Numbered from the stretch's first letter, positions 22,112 to 34,160 are shown. The stretch is DNA of 64,000 nucleotides from Siphonodentalium dalli (GCA_032622095.1 CP136062.1:55469849-55533848), one strand, 5' to 3'. The notes: generated by a model from the sequence alone, not told the origin. Made by a program: numbers and translations.

Positions 22112-23610
22112 AAAAGAATCCCGAACATTTGTAAACTGTCTATTCCGATCATATTAGACAGGGAGAGTGCCCTTACAAATGCGGTCAAGACGCATTTGCA
22201 AATTTAACAATTCTGTATTGTTGGAATCACCTCAAGAGGGATTTCAGATTTCATCTCAACCATCGTTTAGGGGCCCAGCCGAAAGAGATCCCTGTGTACT
22301 TGGATGACCTTTGTCATCCTGAAATGTAACAATGTTGAGGTATTTACAAAAGACTACCAACAGCGATCTGAAAAACGGAGTGGTGCAGCAAAGTCATTTT
22401 TCGATAAAAATTTAAAATCTGAAATATTATTTTCTTCACACAACATCAATAGAAAATAGAATCATTTTCACTAGACTGCGAATAAGTAATCGTACATTGG
22501 CTATTGGAAAAGGACGCCACACAACCGCCGACGGCAGTGGAACAAAGGTTTTGTATATTTTGTTCCGATAATGCTATTAGACGAAAAACATGTTCTTTTA
22601 GAATGCAGCGCCTACCGCACACAACGTCTCGAGCTCACACACACCTTATGAAGGCACAGTTCTCAGACTTTGAAAGCCTGACACGAACTGAACAGCTTGT
22701 CATAATCTTATCCAACAATGTTTCAAATACATGCAGATTATTCTCCGCACGCGATGAGCATCGTATCATAAATCAATGAATAAATACAGAATAGATGATC
22801 CATTGCACATTCAGCTTGACCTTATACTAATATAATGTATTATGCTGTTCAATACACACTGTACAATTATATGTTACTATGTATGCATACTGTCCTTATA
22901 AGGATGTTTTTGCCAATTAAACTTATCTTATCTTATCAGGGGCGTGGATATTGCGACCTATAGGTGTCTATGATCCATTCGCTGGCGTCACTAACAACAT
23001 TTCTGAATCTTTCAATGTTGTAATTAAGTCACTAACTGAGTCGGAGAAAGTTTCTATGGACGCCGCCGTCGCTTTCCATTTTCTGATGAGATATTATCAC
23101 ATTGAAAAAATAAGAGGCAGATTAGGTATAGGGAATTGAAAACTGCAGACGTTTTTCAAAATGCAAAACTATAAGAAGATGATGTTTCAATACCAGAGGG
23201 TGTGTTTATGCCACATGATATTGTAAAACTGATCTGTGAATCCGATGTAAACGTTGGCCTGGTAACCAAAATGAACACATTTCCAATAAACAACCCGTAA
23301 ACATACAGCGTGCTTTGGCTCTTGATATTGTTAAGCGAAAAAAAAATTCATTTGTGCCGGACCAACGTGCTTTCCTCGTCGAAGGAAGTACAGGTAATAT
23401 GTACGGAGTTCAGCATTTCCCTAAAGAAAAATGTCAATGTCCGTCGACAAACACATGCTTCCATATTCCAGCTGCCCGAGTTTTGAAAGGGCTAGATGTA
23501 TGTCCCGATCCTGCCCCTGTTAACCTAACGACAATGAGGAAAAATGGTGTCCGAACGATGTTGATATTGTCCCGGCTCCCGATTCAATATAGGCAAAGTT
23601 GAAAAACAAA
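22112..23610 (+). pseudogene. MULE-type transposase pseudogene with SWIM zinc finger, split by a LINE
   Basis: Fragments in three frames follow the order of a Mutator-like transposase. The first has SIPIILDRESALTNAVKTH (Asp at 22157, the D-x-E region). The second has CWNHLKRDFRFHL (22219 onward), the C-x2-H segment typical of the family. The third is a lysine-rich run to about 22430. A LINE 3' end interrupts here. Beyond it, VTNNISESFNVVIKSL (about 22990) and a SWIM finger CQCPSTNTCFHIPAA (C-x-C...C-x-H, about 23437-23475) resume. MULE transposases cut and paste DNA with 8-11 bp duplications, and the SWIM finger binds DNA. Stops and frameshifts make it inactive. No matching terminal inverted repeats were found. 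Confidence 0.8.
22440..22937 (+). mobile_element. 5'-truncated LINE (CR1/L2/Rex-like) 3' end with TTATC tail
   Basis: It carries LRISNRTLAIGKGRH (about 22475), then a cysteine-rich piece FCIFCSDNAI, then DEKHVLLECSAYRTQRLEL. This is the C-terminal Cys/His region of CR1/L2/Rex-type LINE proteins, broken by frameshifts. After the last stop (22777-22779) comes about 140 bp of 3' UTR ending in CTTATCTTATCTTATC (22922-22937), a short tandem tail typical of these LINEs. It sits inside the MULE pseudogene, so it inserted later. The exact 5' junction is uncertain. Confidence 0.8.
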
Positions 23611-23689
23611 AATCAACAAAAATGGGATATGGTCGCAATACTACTGCAATGTCCTCTTCATAGTGTTATCCATCTTAGATGGTTTTTAG

Positions 23690-24430
23690 TTAAGTTTTTC
23701 ACCGATAGCGCGATAACTCACGTAAATATTAACCAATTTCAATAATATTTGGTATATGAGACTCTTGCAACAATATCTCGGACGAGTTCGAAAACCAGTT
23801 TTGTCCGAATTTTTTTTCCGGAGTTATGGGTCTTAGTTTGTCTATTTTTAGCAATTTTATCACCGTTAGCGCGATAACTCGATGAAATATTAACCGATTT
23901 CAACAATATTTGGTATATGAGTCTCCTGCAACAATATCTCGGACGAGTTCGAAAATCAGGTTTGTCCGAATTTGTTTCGCTGAGTTATGGGTCTTAGTTT
24001 GTCTATTTATAGCAATTTTATCACCGTTAGTGCGATAACTCGATGAAATATTAACCGATTTCAACAATATTTGGTGTATGAGTCTCCTGCAATAATATCT
24101 CGGACGAGTTCGAAAACCAGGTTTGTCGGAATTTTTTTGCAGAGTTATGGGTTATCCATCTTAGATGGTTTTTAGTTAAGTTTTTCACCGATAGCGCGAT
24201 AACTCACGTAAATATTAACCAATTTCAATAATATTTGGTGTATGAGACTCTTGCAACAATATCTCGGACGAGTTCGAAAACCAGTTTTATCCGAATTTTT
24301 TTTCCGGAGTTATGGGTCTTAGTTTGTCTATTTTTAGCAATTTTATCACCGTTAGCGCGATAACTCGATGAAATATTAACCGATTTCAACAATATTTGGT
24401 ATATGAGTCTCCTGCAACAATATCTCGGAC
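23690..24430. repeat. 161-bp tandem repeat with a three-unit higher-order period
   Basis: CACCGWTAGYGCGATAACTC recurs at 23700, 23861, 24022, 24186 and 24347. Units 1 and 4 share private variants (CACCGATAGCGCG, ACTCACGTAAATATTAACCA and the lead-in TTATCCATCTTAGATGG). Units 2 and 5 share others. The larger period is 486 bp. Confidence 0.92.
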
Positions 24431-24470
24431 GTGAGATGGAGTGGATCGTTCATAGGAAACTATATTAATA

Positions 24471-24912
24471 CCACCAGTCAAAACACTTATAGGGACACAC
24501 TTCCAATGGAAATATATAGGACATACAGTTTATGAAATACTGCATAACAAAAAGAGCTGAACTGTCTCAGCACAAGCAATACACTCATATGAGATTTAAA
24601 ACATTTATCTAGAAAACCCCATCTCAACCTGCTGGACAGCATATAATTTTCCGGTGTGTTGTGTGTTTACAACCTCACTTTAACTAGCAACTTTAAAAAA
24701 TATATAAAGTAAACACGAGGATAAATGCACATTACACAAAGTCCAGTGCAAAGTCTTGAATAAATAATTAGATAAAATATTCTTTTAAAGTTGTTTTCAC
24801 TGGTTGTGTCAGATGGTTGTGTTGAGTTTTTCATGATAAATGTTTTTAATCTCATGAGTGTATTGCTTGTGCTCATAGTTATAATTTATTAGTAATTGAG
24901 TTTAACTGGTGG
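24471..24912. mobile_element. 442-bp inverted-repeat element
   Basis: CCACCAGTCAAA at the left and its near-complement TTTAACTGGTGG at the right bound an inner inverted repeat. AGCACAAGCAATACACTCAT near 24571 pairs with ATGAGTGTATTGCTTGTGCT near 24855, and the arms extend about 48 bp. No clear target duplication was found. Confidence 0.65.
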
Positions 24913-26880
24913 CGAAAGTACACCAAAGTTGGATGATGCTTGAAAAAACAGAATGGTCAAATTACGAATGACTGATAATTATTATATATGTTCATTCTAA
25001 TTTAACCATTCTCTGTTTCTCAACATCAGCCACCTTCACTGGACATTCTACACCCTGATGTTTTTGCCTATAATGGCTCTCCAGCTTGATAAATTTCATT
25101 CAAATGTGACTGGAAAGGGTGGGGGGTCCCAAAACCATGAGTGGAAAACAATAATTTTTTTGCACAAAGAGGGGGGTGGGGGTCCAAAGTGCTGCAAAAA
25201 AAAAAAAATTCAGCGTTGTGTATGCAAATTTTTTCCTGAACCCCCCCCCCTGGTTTGATGCCAACAAAATGGGAATGACAATTATGTGTCCCCAGGGAGC
25301 AGTATTATAAAAAATATCTCCCCGATAAGAAATTCTCCTATCAGAGTCGGGTACAATGTTACTTTAGCGATAGTCGCCATTCATTTCCCTGGCCGTTGTA
25401 GCTTCCTATTGCGCATGTCTTATAAATCACAGCTGGCTACAGCTTTTTTGCTCAAATACACTCAACAATACTCCATATCATATTATCAACACAAACACGT
25501 TCTTCGAAGAGGAACGATAACCTGTAATTTTCCGGTTTTGTGTACGGTCGTAATTTGACTTTTGTTTGAAGAGTGACGATGTGGCTTAAGTTTGCGAAAA
25601 ATATAGAAATATATCAAAGATATCATTTATCTCGTGAGGTGAATCAGATAAAATGGAACCACGCGTACATAGTTTGGTTATCAGTGTTGTCGGTCAGTTT
25701 ATAGATTGATTTTTTTTTATTTAAAACCAATAAAATGAACTTGGGTCGGGGGGTTTTGAAGACGGTCCGTCGGGTTACGGGAAACACACATTCATTTTGT
25801 TTTGGCCTAAACATCATCAAGGGGAATATATGTAACCATTGGTTTGTAAAATTGTCCTTGAAGACATCTTATATGGGTGCATATATGTGCCATACATCTG
25901 GGTTTTATCACATGATCATATTCCTTTCTCAATGCACTCTGAAAGTATGCTAAACAATGAACCCTTGTTTTTGATGCATTTCATGAATATAAAAAGCAAA
26001 CATGTTTTCTCGAAGATTGATTTATTAAGTTTATTAAAGAATGAATATCAACATATATATCCTATTCATATGGTTATTTCATATTGAGTCGACTGAGTTT
26101 AAAAAACGTCATCAGAATTTGTCTGATTTATATGCAGGTAGCTGAAGAAGATTAGTCAGTTTTAATTAGTTCACAAAATGGTGCTCTCAAAGTTAGGAAT
26201 GGGGTTCCGTATGACTAGTGAATGCTAATTCACTAACTGAACTCATACAGTCATCTCAATTATTTGACATATTATATAATGGTATATTTTGAGTAATTCC
26301 AAGTGATGCCGTCCGAGATAGGGGTTGGGGTCGGGTCGAGCACCATCAAATTTGGAAATATGAGGTTATGTATATGTTTATCTGTTAACCGATAAAAATA
26401 TATTTAAATTTGGTTTACTTTTTACAATATATGCCAGGGTACCCTGCTAGTATACAATATTGAAGCACACAAGCTTAACTGACATTACACAAGTGATATA
26501 CAAGCGACAATTAAAACCCTTTTATTTTTTTTCAGGTTCTGATTGTCTTTTTCACAAGTCACGCAGCATTAGTGTCTTGTGAGATGACTATGCAGAAATA
26601 ACACAGTGGTAAAGTTCTGTGAATTATGTTCATCAAATACCATGCAGCCATACCGGGCAAGATATCATGAGATTATTTCTTCTGGAATCTGACAACACAT
26701 ATGAAGGCACTTGAATACCAAAGACTATCCAATCTGCTATATCACAGCACCAGTCTTTTCGAGGCAGATACAACCAGCAGGCTGAAAACTTGTCAGGCTA
26801 TTGTTTAATACATTTCGTTTGTAGATAACCAAATGCAACTTGGTATAATAATCTCTATATATATATTTTGACTCTTTTGA
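24913..26880. other. No gene recognised; G- and C-run stretch
   Basis: 25119-25250 holds several G5-G6, A13 and C11 runs. A good-looking splice acceptor tract (TTTTATTTTTTTTCAG, ending 26535) is followed by only about 20 open codons. Nothing else can be supported. Confidence 0.4.
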
Positions 26881-28046
26881 AGTCTTTAATCCGACTCCAG
26901 AGTTCCCCTCCACATATATACAGTATTTTCATAGTGTTGATATACCCACATATTTCGGCAACTCAGGGTGTTGTGGTGTGGGAAAATTAACATGCGAACA
27001 CCACATGAATATACTCTAAGACTTGAAAACCGCTGAACCGATTGAGCCCAAACTTCGTACCAGGGGTTAGTTTTTTCTGGGAAAGGTTATGGGCAAATCG
27101 GTTTTTCGATCCGATGTCAATTGTGCACGCGAGGAGGTAATATATGTTTTTACGCTGTTTTAGGAAATCTCCTATATAATAACCTCTGTTTGTCTGTCAT
27201 TTATACAAATCTACGATTCTCCACCGATCGGGACGAAACTTGGTATGTGCGTGTAGTTTGACCAGGAGACGGTCGTTGTCGTATTGGCGAGCCCGTGCGG
27301 CGCCCGCTTCGCGCATGCGTAGGCGAGATCTCGGAAACGGGTGGAGCTATCGGGACGAAACTTGGTACGTGCGTGTAGATTGACCAGGAGACGGTCATAG
27401 GCTATGTGGCGTGTTCGTGCGACGTGACCTTGACCTTCAAAAAAATTAAAAAACCTCAAAATTGAAGTCTTTAATCCGACTCCAGAGTTCCCCTCCACAT
27501 ATATACAGTATTTTCATAGTGTTGATATACCCACATATTTCGGCAACTCAGGGTGTTGTGGTGTGGGCAAATTAACATGCGAACACCACATGAATATACT
27601 CTAAGACTTGAAAACCGCTGAACCGATTGAGCCCAAACTTCGTACCAGGGGTTAGTTTTTTCTGGGAAAGGTTATGGGCAAATCGGTTTTTCGATCCGAT
27701 GTCAATTGTGCACGCGAGGAGGTAATATATGTTTTTACGCTGTTTTAGGAAATCTCCTATATAATAACCTCTGTTTGTCTGTCATTTATACAAATCTACG
27801 ATTCTCCACCGATCGGGACGAAACTTGGTATGTGCATGTAGTTTGACCAGGAGACGGTCGTTGTCGTATTGGCGAGCCCGTGCGGCGCCCGCTTCGCGCA
27901 TGCGCAGGCGAGATCTCGGAAACGGGTGGAGCTATCGGGACGAAACTTGGTACGTGCGTGTAGATTGACCAGGAGACGGTCATAGGCTATGTGTCGTGTT
28001 CGTGCGACGTGATCTTGACCTTCAAAAAAAATTAAAAAAAACCTCA
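26881..28046. repeat. Recent tandem duplication, 585-bp unit, two copies
   Basis: Copy 1 is 26881-27465 and copy 2 is 27466-28046. I count only about five substitutions plus A-run length changes, so identity is near 99 percent. Each unit runs from AGTCTTTAATCCGACTCCAG to a GACCTTGACCTTC-A(n) tail. Each includes the dispersed module ACAAATCTACGATTCTCCAC...GGGACGAAACTTGGTA that recurs at 29510. The minus-strand open frames simply mirror the duplication. Confidence 0.93.
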
Positions 28047-28550
28047 AAATTTACGCTTTTGACGGGGGCCGCACAATGGGGCCGCAGGCGAAAACTACTC
28101 AATGTATTGATCTGAAATTTCGTATATAGCAGTAATTCGGGGCCCCGCGTATCGTAGGACAGGTCGCGTCTTCGTGCGGTGTCGATTTTTTCACGTGCGC
28201 AGGTAAAATGTGTTTATACGGTCTTTTTGTAACTTTTATATAAGTTCGGTGCTCGCAAATCGATTCGCTATAGCGCGAATATTCAATTTCCAGTCGTAAA
28301 TTTGGTAGCTTTAGAATATTTGGCGTTCCCTGCGTCCAACGATATATGACAATTAAGTGTCCGTTATATTCTTCTCCCCGAAATATCGAAAAGAAAGCGG
28401 CTCCCTGCATCCGTGATTTTAAAACAATGTGTGATTTATAAATAGACAATTACGTTGTGTATGCAGACCTGACGTCATCGAAGTTAACCCCTTACCGGTG
28501 GCATCGTACAAAATTCAGCATGCCGGTATCTCATATGGAGCCATTCGTGA
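28047..28550. other. Repeat-derived sequence, no gene
   Basis: GC-richer start (GACGGGGGCCGCACAATGGG), then unrecognised sequence. A minus-strand 116-codon open frame at 28099-28449 shows no known domain. Confidence 0.35.
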
Positions 28551-29357
28551 CGGAAACTGCGCTGGTGGAGCATTAAATATTATGTGCCAGCGCATTATCT
28601 TATATATGCGAGTCTCACATGAGCCGTTCATGGCCGGGGTCACGATGGTGCAGCATTACAGATCGCGTGCCAGTACATTATCTTATAAATGCGAGTCTCA
28701 AAGAGGGAGCTGGTGCAGCATTAAAGATCATGTGCCAGTACATTATCTTATAAATACATATCTTATAAATGGAGTCTCACATAGGGAGCTGGTGCAGCAT
28801 TAAAGATCGTGTGCCAGTACATTATCTTATAAGTTGCGAGACTCGCATAGGGAGCTGGTGAAGCATTAAACATCATGTGCCAGTACATACCGGTACTCTT
28901 ATAAATGCGAGTCTCACATAGGGAGCTGGTGCAGCATTAAATATCGCGTGCCAGTACATTATCTTATTAATGCAAGTCTCATATAGAGAGCTGGTGCAGC
29001 ATTACAGATTGTGTGCCAGTACTTTACCTTATAAATGCGAGTCTCATAAAGAGAGCTGGTGCAGCATTAAAGAGTGTGAGCCAGTACATTACCTTATAAA
29101 TGCGAGACTCACATAGGGAGCTGGTGCAGCATTAAAGATTGTGTGCCAGTACATTACCTTATACATGCGAGACTCACATTTTCATGACGGGGGATACGCT
29201 GGTGCAGCATTAAAGATGGTGTGCCAGTACATATCTTATAAATGCGAGACTCACATAGGGAGCTGGTGCAGCATTAAAGATCGTGTGCCAGTACATTATC
29301 TTATAAATGCGAGACTCACATTTTCATGACGGGGGACACGCTGGTGCAGCATTAATG
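28551..29357. repeat. 65-bp satellite array (GGAGCTGGTGCAGCATTAAA unit)
   Basis: About 12 units of GAGTCTCACATAGGGAGCTG, GTGCAGCATTAAAGATCGTG, and TGCCAGTACATTATCTTATA plus AATGC. A longer unit form with TTCATGACGGGGGAYACGCT occurs at the left edge, near 29180 and at the right edge. Single relatives lie at 7628-7690 and 36190-36250. Confidence 0.93.
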
Positions 29358-29444
29358 ATGCTGTGAAAATAAATGTAATCTCTCTTTTTTCGTCCGAATT
29401 TATGTTTGAATGATGAATGTTTTAATGTAAGGTTATCTCATATA

Positions 29445-30000
29445 TATTTTGAAGACCTCTGTCTGTATGTTTGTTTGTCTGTCTGTCTGTCTGTCTGTCA
29501 TTAATACAAATCTACGATTCTCGACCGATCGGGACGAAACTTGGTACGTGTGTGTAGTTTGACCAGGCGGTGAACGTTGTCGTATTGGCGAGCCCGTGCG
29601 GCGCCCGCTTCGCGCATGCGCAAACGAGATCTCGGAAACAGGTGGAGCTATCGACTTGAAATTTGCTATGTGAATGTATCTTGCCCCGGATACGAATTTT
29701 ATCGGGTCGCCGAGCCCGTGCGACACCAGCTTCGCGCATGCGCAGACGAGATCTCGGAAACGGGTGGAGCTATCGACTTGAAATTTGCTATGTGAATGTA
29801 TCTTGCCCCGGATACGAATTTTATCGGGTCGCCGAGTCCGTGCGACGCCAGCTTCGCGCATGCGCAGACCAGATCTCGGAAACGGGTAGAGCTATCGACT
29901 TGAAATTTTGTTTTTGAATAGCCCGGACAACGTCGGGACTTGAAATTTGGTTTTTGAATAGCCCGGATGAATAGCCCGGACAACGTCGGGCTCATCGGCT
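29445..30000. repeat. Dispersed repeat with (TGTC)n and three 122-bp tandem units
   Basis: A (TGTC)n run at about 29478-29498 is followed by the GGGACGAAACTTGGTACGTG module. Then GAGYCCGTGCGRCRCC units start at 29590, 29712 and 29834. It ends GCCCGGACAACGTCGGGCTC near 29973. The overlapping open frames on both strands are repeat by-products. Confidence 0.88.
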
Positions 30001-30120
30001 AGTCTACTATATATTTTGGAACTGCTGTCTCTGTGTATGTTTGTATATGTGTGTGTTATATAGACTCAAAAACTTTTTGACCGATCTGACTCAAATTTGG
30101 TATGTGGGTTGTAGTTCCCA
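30001..30120. repeat. Start of another dispersed repeat module
   Basis: CTACTATATATTTTGGAACT, then a GTTTGTATATGTGTGTG stretch and ACCGATCTGACTCAAATTTG, resembles the head of the 29445 repeat. Confidence 0.5.
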
Positions 30121-30195
30121 TTCATCTTTATTGTGTGTTTATTTACATTATATTGTGTCCATTTACCTTTACTATGGTGTGTATTTACTTTTTTA
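30121..30195. repeat. Short minisatellite (GTGTCCATTTACCTTTA)
   Basis: Three or four units of ATGGTGTGTATTTACxTT and TTGTGTCCATTTACCTTTAC. They are related to the larger array at 33570-34160. Confidence 0.7.
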
Positions 30196-31380
30196 GCTCA
30201 CCTGAGACGAAGTCTCCGGTGGAGCTATAGTCATCACTCCTCGTCCGTCGTCTGTCTGTCCGTCCGTGTTTACTAATGACTACTTATGTGGCTAAGATTG
30301 TGTAAAATGGATATTTATGTGCATAACTTCCATTGCGTGGCTAGCCACGTAACAGCTTTCAGATGGACGTTCTAAAATGATCTATTTGGCCTAATCAGCT
30401 TATTTAATTTTGTAGTCACTCAAAATTTGGAAAAAAAAAGTCCATCGATTTAGACATCCATGACCCGTCAATAGGAGATGTCGGACACTGACAAGACATT
30501 TATGTGGCTAGCCACCCAATCACGGACCTGTCAGTTTCTCCTATTCCACTGTCCCAGTTGCTGTGAGCAAGTTTTTGAGTTTTAATCAGCTTCTTCTGCT
30601 ATAATTCCAACATGTTATGAATCCATAATCTGGAGTTTTATCACCATCTACTACTTGATAGCCACTTAAAATTTTATGGCTACTTGAGAAGCCACATAAA
30701 AACTAAAGCCACATTACCATTTCTAGCCACATAGGTCGAAGCCACATATCTACCCATTTGTTGGTACGTCCGTTGTACCGTCCGTCCGTCAACAATTCTT
30801 TAAACATCTTCTCCTCTGAAACCATCAGCCCGATTGGGTTTATATTTGGTGTGGATGTTCCCTATGTGACTCTTATTCAGATTTGTTCAAATGAGGTCAC
30901 CAAGTCAAATAGTTTTGATGTCCGGACCATAACTATTTTTCCGCATAGTAATTCTTAAAACGACTTCTTTTCTGAAGTTGTCGGGCCGATTGGGTTCATA
31001 TTTGGTATGAGCGTACCTTGGGTGACTGTGGTTCAGATTTGTTCAAATGAGGTCACTGGGTCAAATGTGGGTGGGGCTATGGACATAAATCTGAAGAAAT
31101 ATTTTTTTTTTAGATTTAACTTATTGCTCAATTTAACCCCCAAAAAAAAAAAATGTATAATTATGTATATTTTATTTTTTATAAATATTTGTTTTATTAA
31201 ATAAAATATTTTTTATTTAAATAAAATAAAAAACATTTAATTAAAAAATTTAAGAACTTGTGACATTACATCTTCGGGGGGTAGGTACCTCTAGTCTCCC
31301 CACAAAATTTGGTTGAAATCAGGGGTTTGGGAGAAAAGATGAACAGACAGATGTACAGAAATGTTCAGTAAATTCCTTTT
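30196..31380. repeat. Dispersed repeat family B (TTTAGCTCACCTGAG), copy 1
   Basis: Starts TTTAGCTCACCTGAGACGAA, followed by GGAGCTATAGTCATCACTCC and a GTCCGTC tract. Units with GGGTTTATATTTGGTGTGGA and CAGATTTGTTCAAATGAGGT recur at 30830, 31000 and elsewhere. It resembles an abundant molluscan repeat. AT-rich low-complexity sequence fills 31110-31250. Confidence 0.8.
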
Positions 31381-31639
31381 AATACTAGTATCTGTGCATT
31401 CCCATTACAAGCCAACTCTGCTCTGAACTGACAGACGTGACACATGTTGTTTATAATCAGGGCCAGATAGATAGATAAGAGAACATCTGTAGCTATGGGC
31501 AGAGTCCCCAGGGAGTGTATTCATGTCATTCATAATTTAAATGAGATTAATGGTGTTGTACATTTGTTTTCTAAAGTTGTCAGTAGCACCATCATTGTTT
31601 ACATTACACTGGTTATTAATAGCAGATTAAATTCCTTTT

Positions 31640-32080
31640 CTCAGAGCTTTAAGTGTGTCTGGCATCATTTGTAGGATGAGGTTCCCAGAGGGTGAATTTA
31701 ATTATGCTACCCTGCACGGCAGGCTAGCATCGCCAAATACACCCTATGTGGACCTCATTCTGCTTAGGCTTCATCTTCTGGGAAGTATCTAGAGTCTCAA
31801 ATTGACATTTTTAGCAGCTCTTTTCCCTTCTGTTCAGATGTTAAAATGCATAATTGAGGTGTCAAATGGGTGCGCATACTGTCATATGTCAGTAATGTGA
31901 CCAACTTCAGCTGGAGAACTTCTGTCTGTCCCTAGGTCTCCCATAGCAGTTGAGGACTAAGTAAAATTGGGTTCCCAGATGGTGAATTTGGTGATGCTAA
32001 CCTACCTTACAGAATAGCATCACTACATTCACCCTTTTGGGACCTCAGACACACTAAATTCACGCTTGGCTGTTCCAATA
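31640..32080. mobile_element. Diverged double-hairpin hAT MITE copy
   Basis: Two hairpin modules are present: GATGAGGTTCCCAGAGGGTG...CACCCTATGTGGACCTCATTC at about 31676-31776, and GGGTTCCCAGATGGTGAATT...TTCACCCTTTTGGGACCTCA at about 31970-32047. They are about 190 bp apart, against about 13 bp in the intact copy at 41557. Extra sequence therefore separates the halves. Confidence 0.7.
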
Positions 32081-32159
32081 TTATTTTCTTAACAACTTAG
32101 CTACGTGACCTCATTATACCTTATTATGGACAAAAAAGTGGGGGGGGGTATATTGGATT

Positions 32160-33150
32160 AAATATGTTGGTCTGTCGGAGTGTCCTTCCATCCATTGTTC
32201 TGTCCATCCATCCATCAACAATTGTTTTCTTCTCGAGATCTATATGAATTCCCTACCTGTATGTGACTCAAATTCAGATTTGTTCAAATAAGTTCATCAG
32301 GTCAAATAGGAGGGATGCCAGGGCCATAACGTTTTCCATCCGTAGTAATCCTAACAACTATTACTACTCAAGAACCATCAAGTCTATTTAGCTTATATTT
32401 GTGTATGCAGGGTCCTTGTGTGGCATGTTTAGATCTGTTCCAATGGGGGCCTTTTTGGAAAATCAATTAACTTCAACTCTTAAAAGCGAATGTTTATAAT
32501 TATAAGATGAATAGATATCAGAGATGGGGATTCATGTTTGTTCAAATAGGGGCAGAGACCCCACCCACACTACCTGTATCTATGCTGTACGCTACTGGTA
32601 TAATAAGATAATGTCATATTCTTGCAGGGATGTCCCCACAGTGTTGGGGAGGTGATTTACAGATTTGTTCAATGAAATGTAATTTTTGAGCTCACCTGAG
32701 ACGAAGCTATAGTCATCACTTCTCATCTGTCACCTGTTCATCTTTCTGTCCATCCATCAATCTGTCAACAATTCTGTGAACATCTTCTCTAGATCATAAG
32801 ACTGAATGGGTTCATATTTGGTGTGGATATTTGCCCTAGGTGATTCACATTCAGATTTGTTCAAATGAGGTCACTCTTTCAAATGGTTGTGAAGCCAGGG
32901 CCATAACTCTTGCCCTCCATGGTAATTCTTAAAAACGACTTCTTCTCATTTACCATCAGATATAGGGTGGGACCCGAGACATAACTGTATGCCTCTATAG
33001 TAATACTTAAAATGTCGTCTCAAGAGAGGTTGGACTATTTAGCTTACATATAGGATGGAGGATCCTTTAGTGACTGAGATTCAGATTTGTTGACATAAGG
33101 CAACCTGTTAAGAAATGACGGGGCTATGGGGACTTAACACTTTTGTGTCT
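32160..33150. repeat. Family B repeats, fragments and copy 2
   Basis: The 32160-32480 part has CAGATTTGTTCAAATAAGTT and similar. A new start at 32688 (GAGCTCACCTGAGACGAAGC) runs through GGGTTCATATTTGGTGTGGA to about 33150. The orientation is the same as copy 1. Confidence 0.75.
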
Positions 33151-33569
33151 AATAAGATCATTAAAATACAAAATTCATTAAAACATCTACCTTGGAACTA
33201 CTTGACTGATTAATCTGACATACATATATGCTGTTTTTGGGTCCATGGATAATTGGGCTTCAAACATGTCTAAATAGTTTTATAAAAAGGTGCTTGTGAG
33301 ATTGGAAATTTCCAACAATAGAGAAAGTTTGAGATGACAGTTGCCAATCTAAGACTTGGGAGTCTGGAGCCTTGTCGGGAAGGGACATGAGCTGGAGGAG
33401 GGGGGGGGGTGATCAGTAGCGTACAGTTGGTATGTGAAGCCTCTCTATCTACATATCCTGTTTAGATCTACTTTTTTAAAGTGATTATGAAAAGTTCTAA
33501 CTGTTATGGTCTCCAAAGTCCCAGTCTTATCAGTCTTTGCAGTCTGGTGAGCTACCCCACAGTCTTTGA
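33151..33569. other. No feature recognised
   Basis: A G10 run lies near 33400. No exon-like segment is supported. Confidence 0.35.
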
Positions 33570-34160
33570 CTGTCTTGTTATGGTGTGTATTTACCTACAT
33601 ATGATGTGGTTTGTACCTTTATATGGTGTCCATTTACCTTTATTGGGTATCAATTTACCTTAATCTGTATATGGTGACCATTTATGATGGCCGCTATTAT
33701 TTATATGATGTACATATTACTTTATATGCTGCATATACAACTTTATATGATGTGTATATATGATGAGTATATGTCTGTATATTATGGTATAGCATTATGA
33801 TGGTGAATTGACACCATATAAAGATATTTTCACGCCATATAAATATGGCCATATTTCCACCATATGATGACAATTGTCCTATAAAGATGAATGGATACCA
33901 TATATAAAGGTGGAACCACATCATCAAAGATGTATGCATATCATATAGAAAATAGAGGACATCATATTAATGGTGAATGGATACCATATACAGGTGAAAC
34001 ATAGCATATGAAGGTAAATGGACAATATATAAAGATGAATGCGCACCAAAAAAGAACAGTGCTACCACCTTATAAAGTCATAAATGATTCGCACTCCACG
34101 AAAATTTAAGGTGAATGGACACCATAAAAATGTAGAACAACATCATAGAAAGGATGACAC
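33570..34160. repeat. Inverted minisatellite of ~22-25 bp units (TATGGTGTCCATTTACCTTT)
   Basis: From 33575 to about 33780 the unit reads in one direction (ATGGTGTCCATTTACCTTTA). From about 33800 to 34130 it reads as the reverse complement (AAGGTGAATGGACACCATA). The block is therefore one large imperfect inverted repeat made of diverged minisatellite units. Confidence 0.8.

Noticed and set aside
26520-26620. Strong-looking splice acceptor (T-rich tract plus CAG) and short open frame
   Set aside because: Only about 20 codons before a stop, no recognised protein similarity and no matching donor.
27201-29995. Overlapping 60-140 codon frames on both strands
   Set aside because: They fall in tandem and dispersed repeats, appear on both strands of the same repeat, and have no domain similarity.
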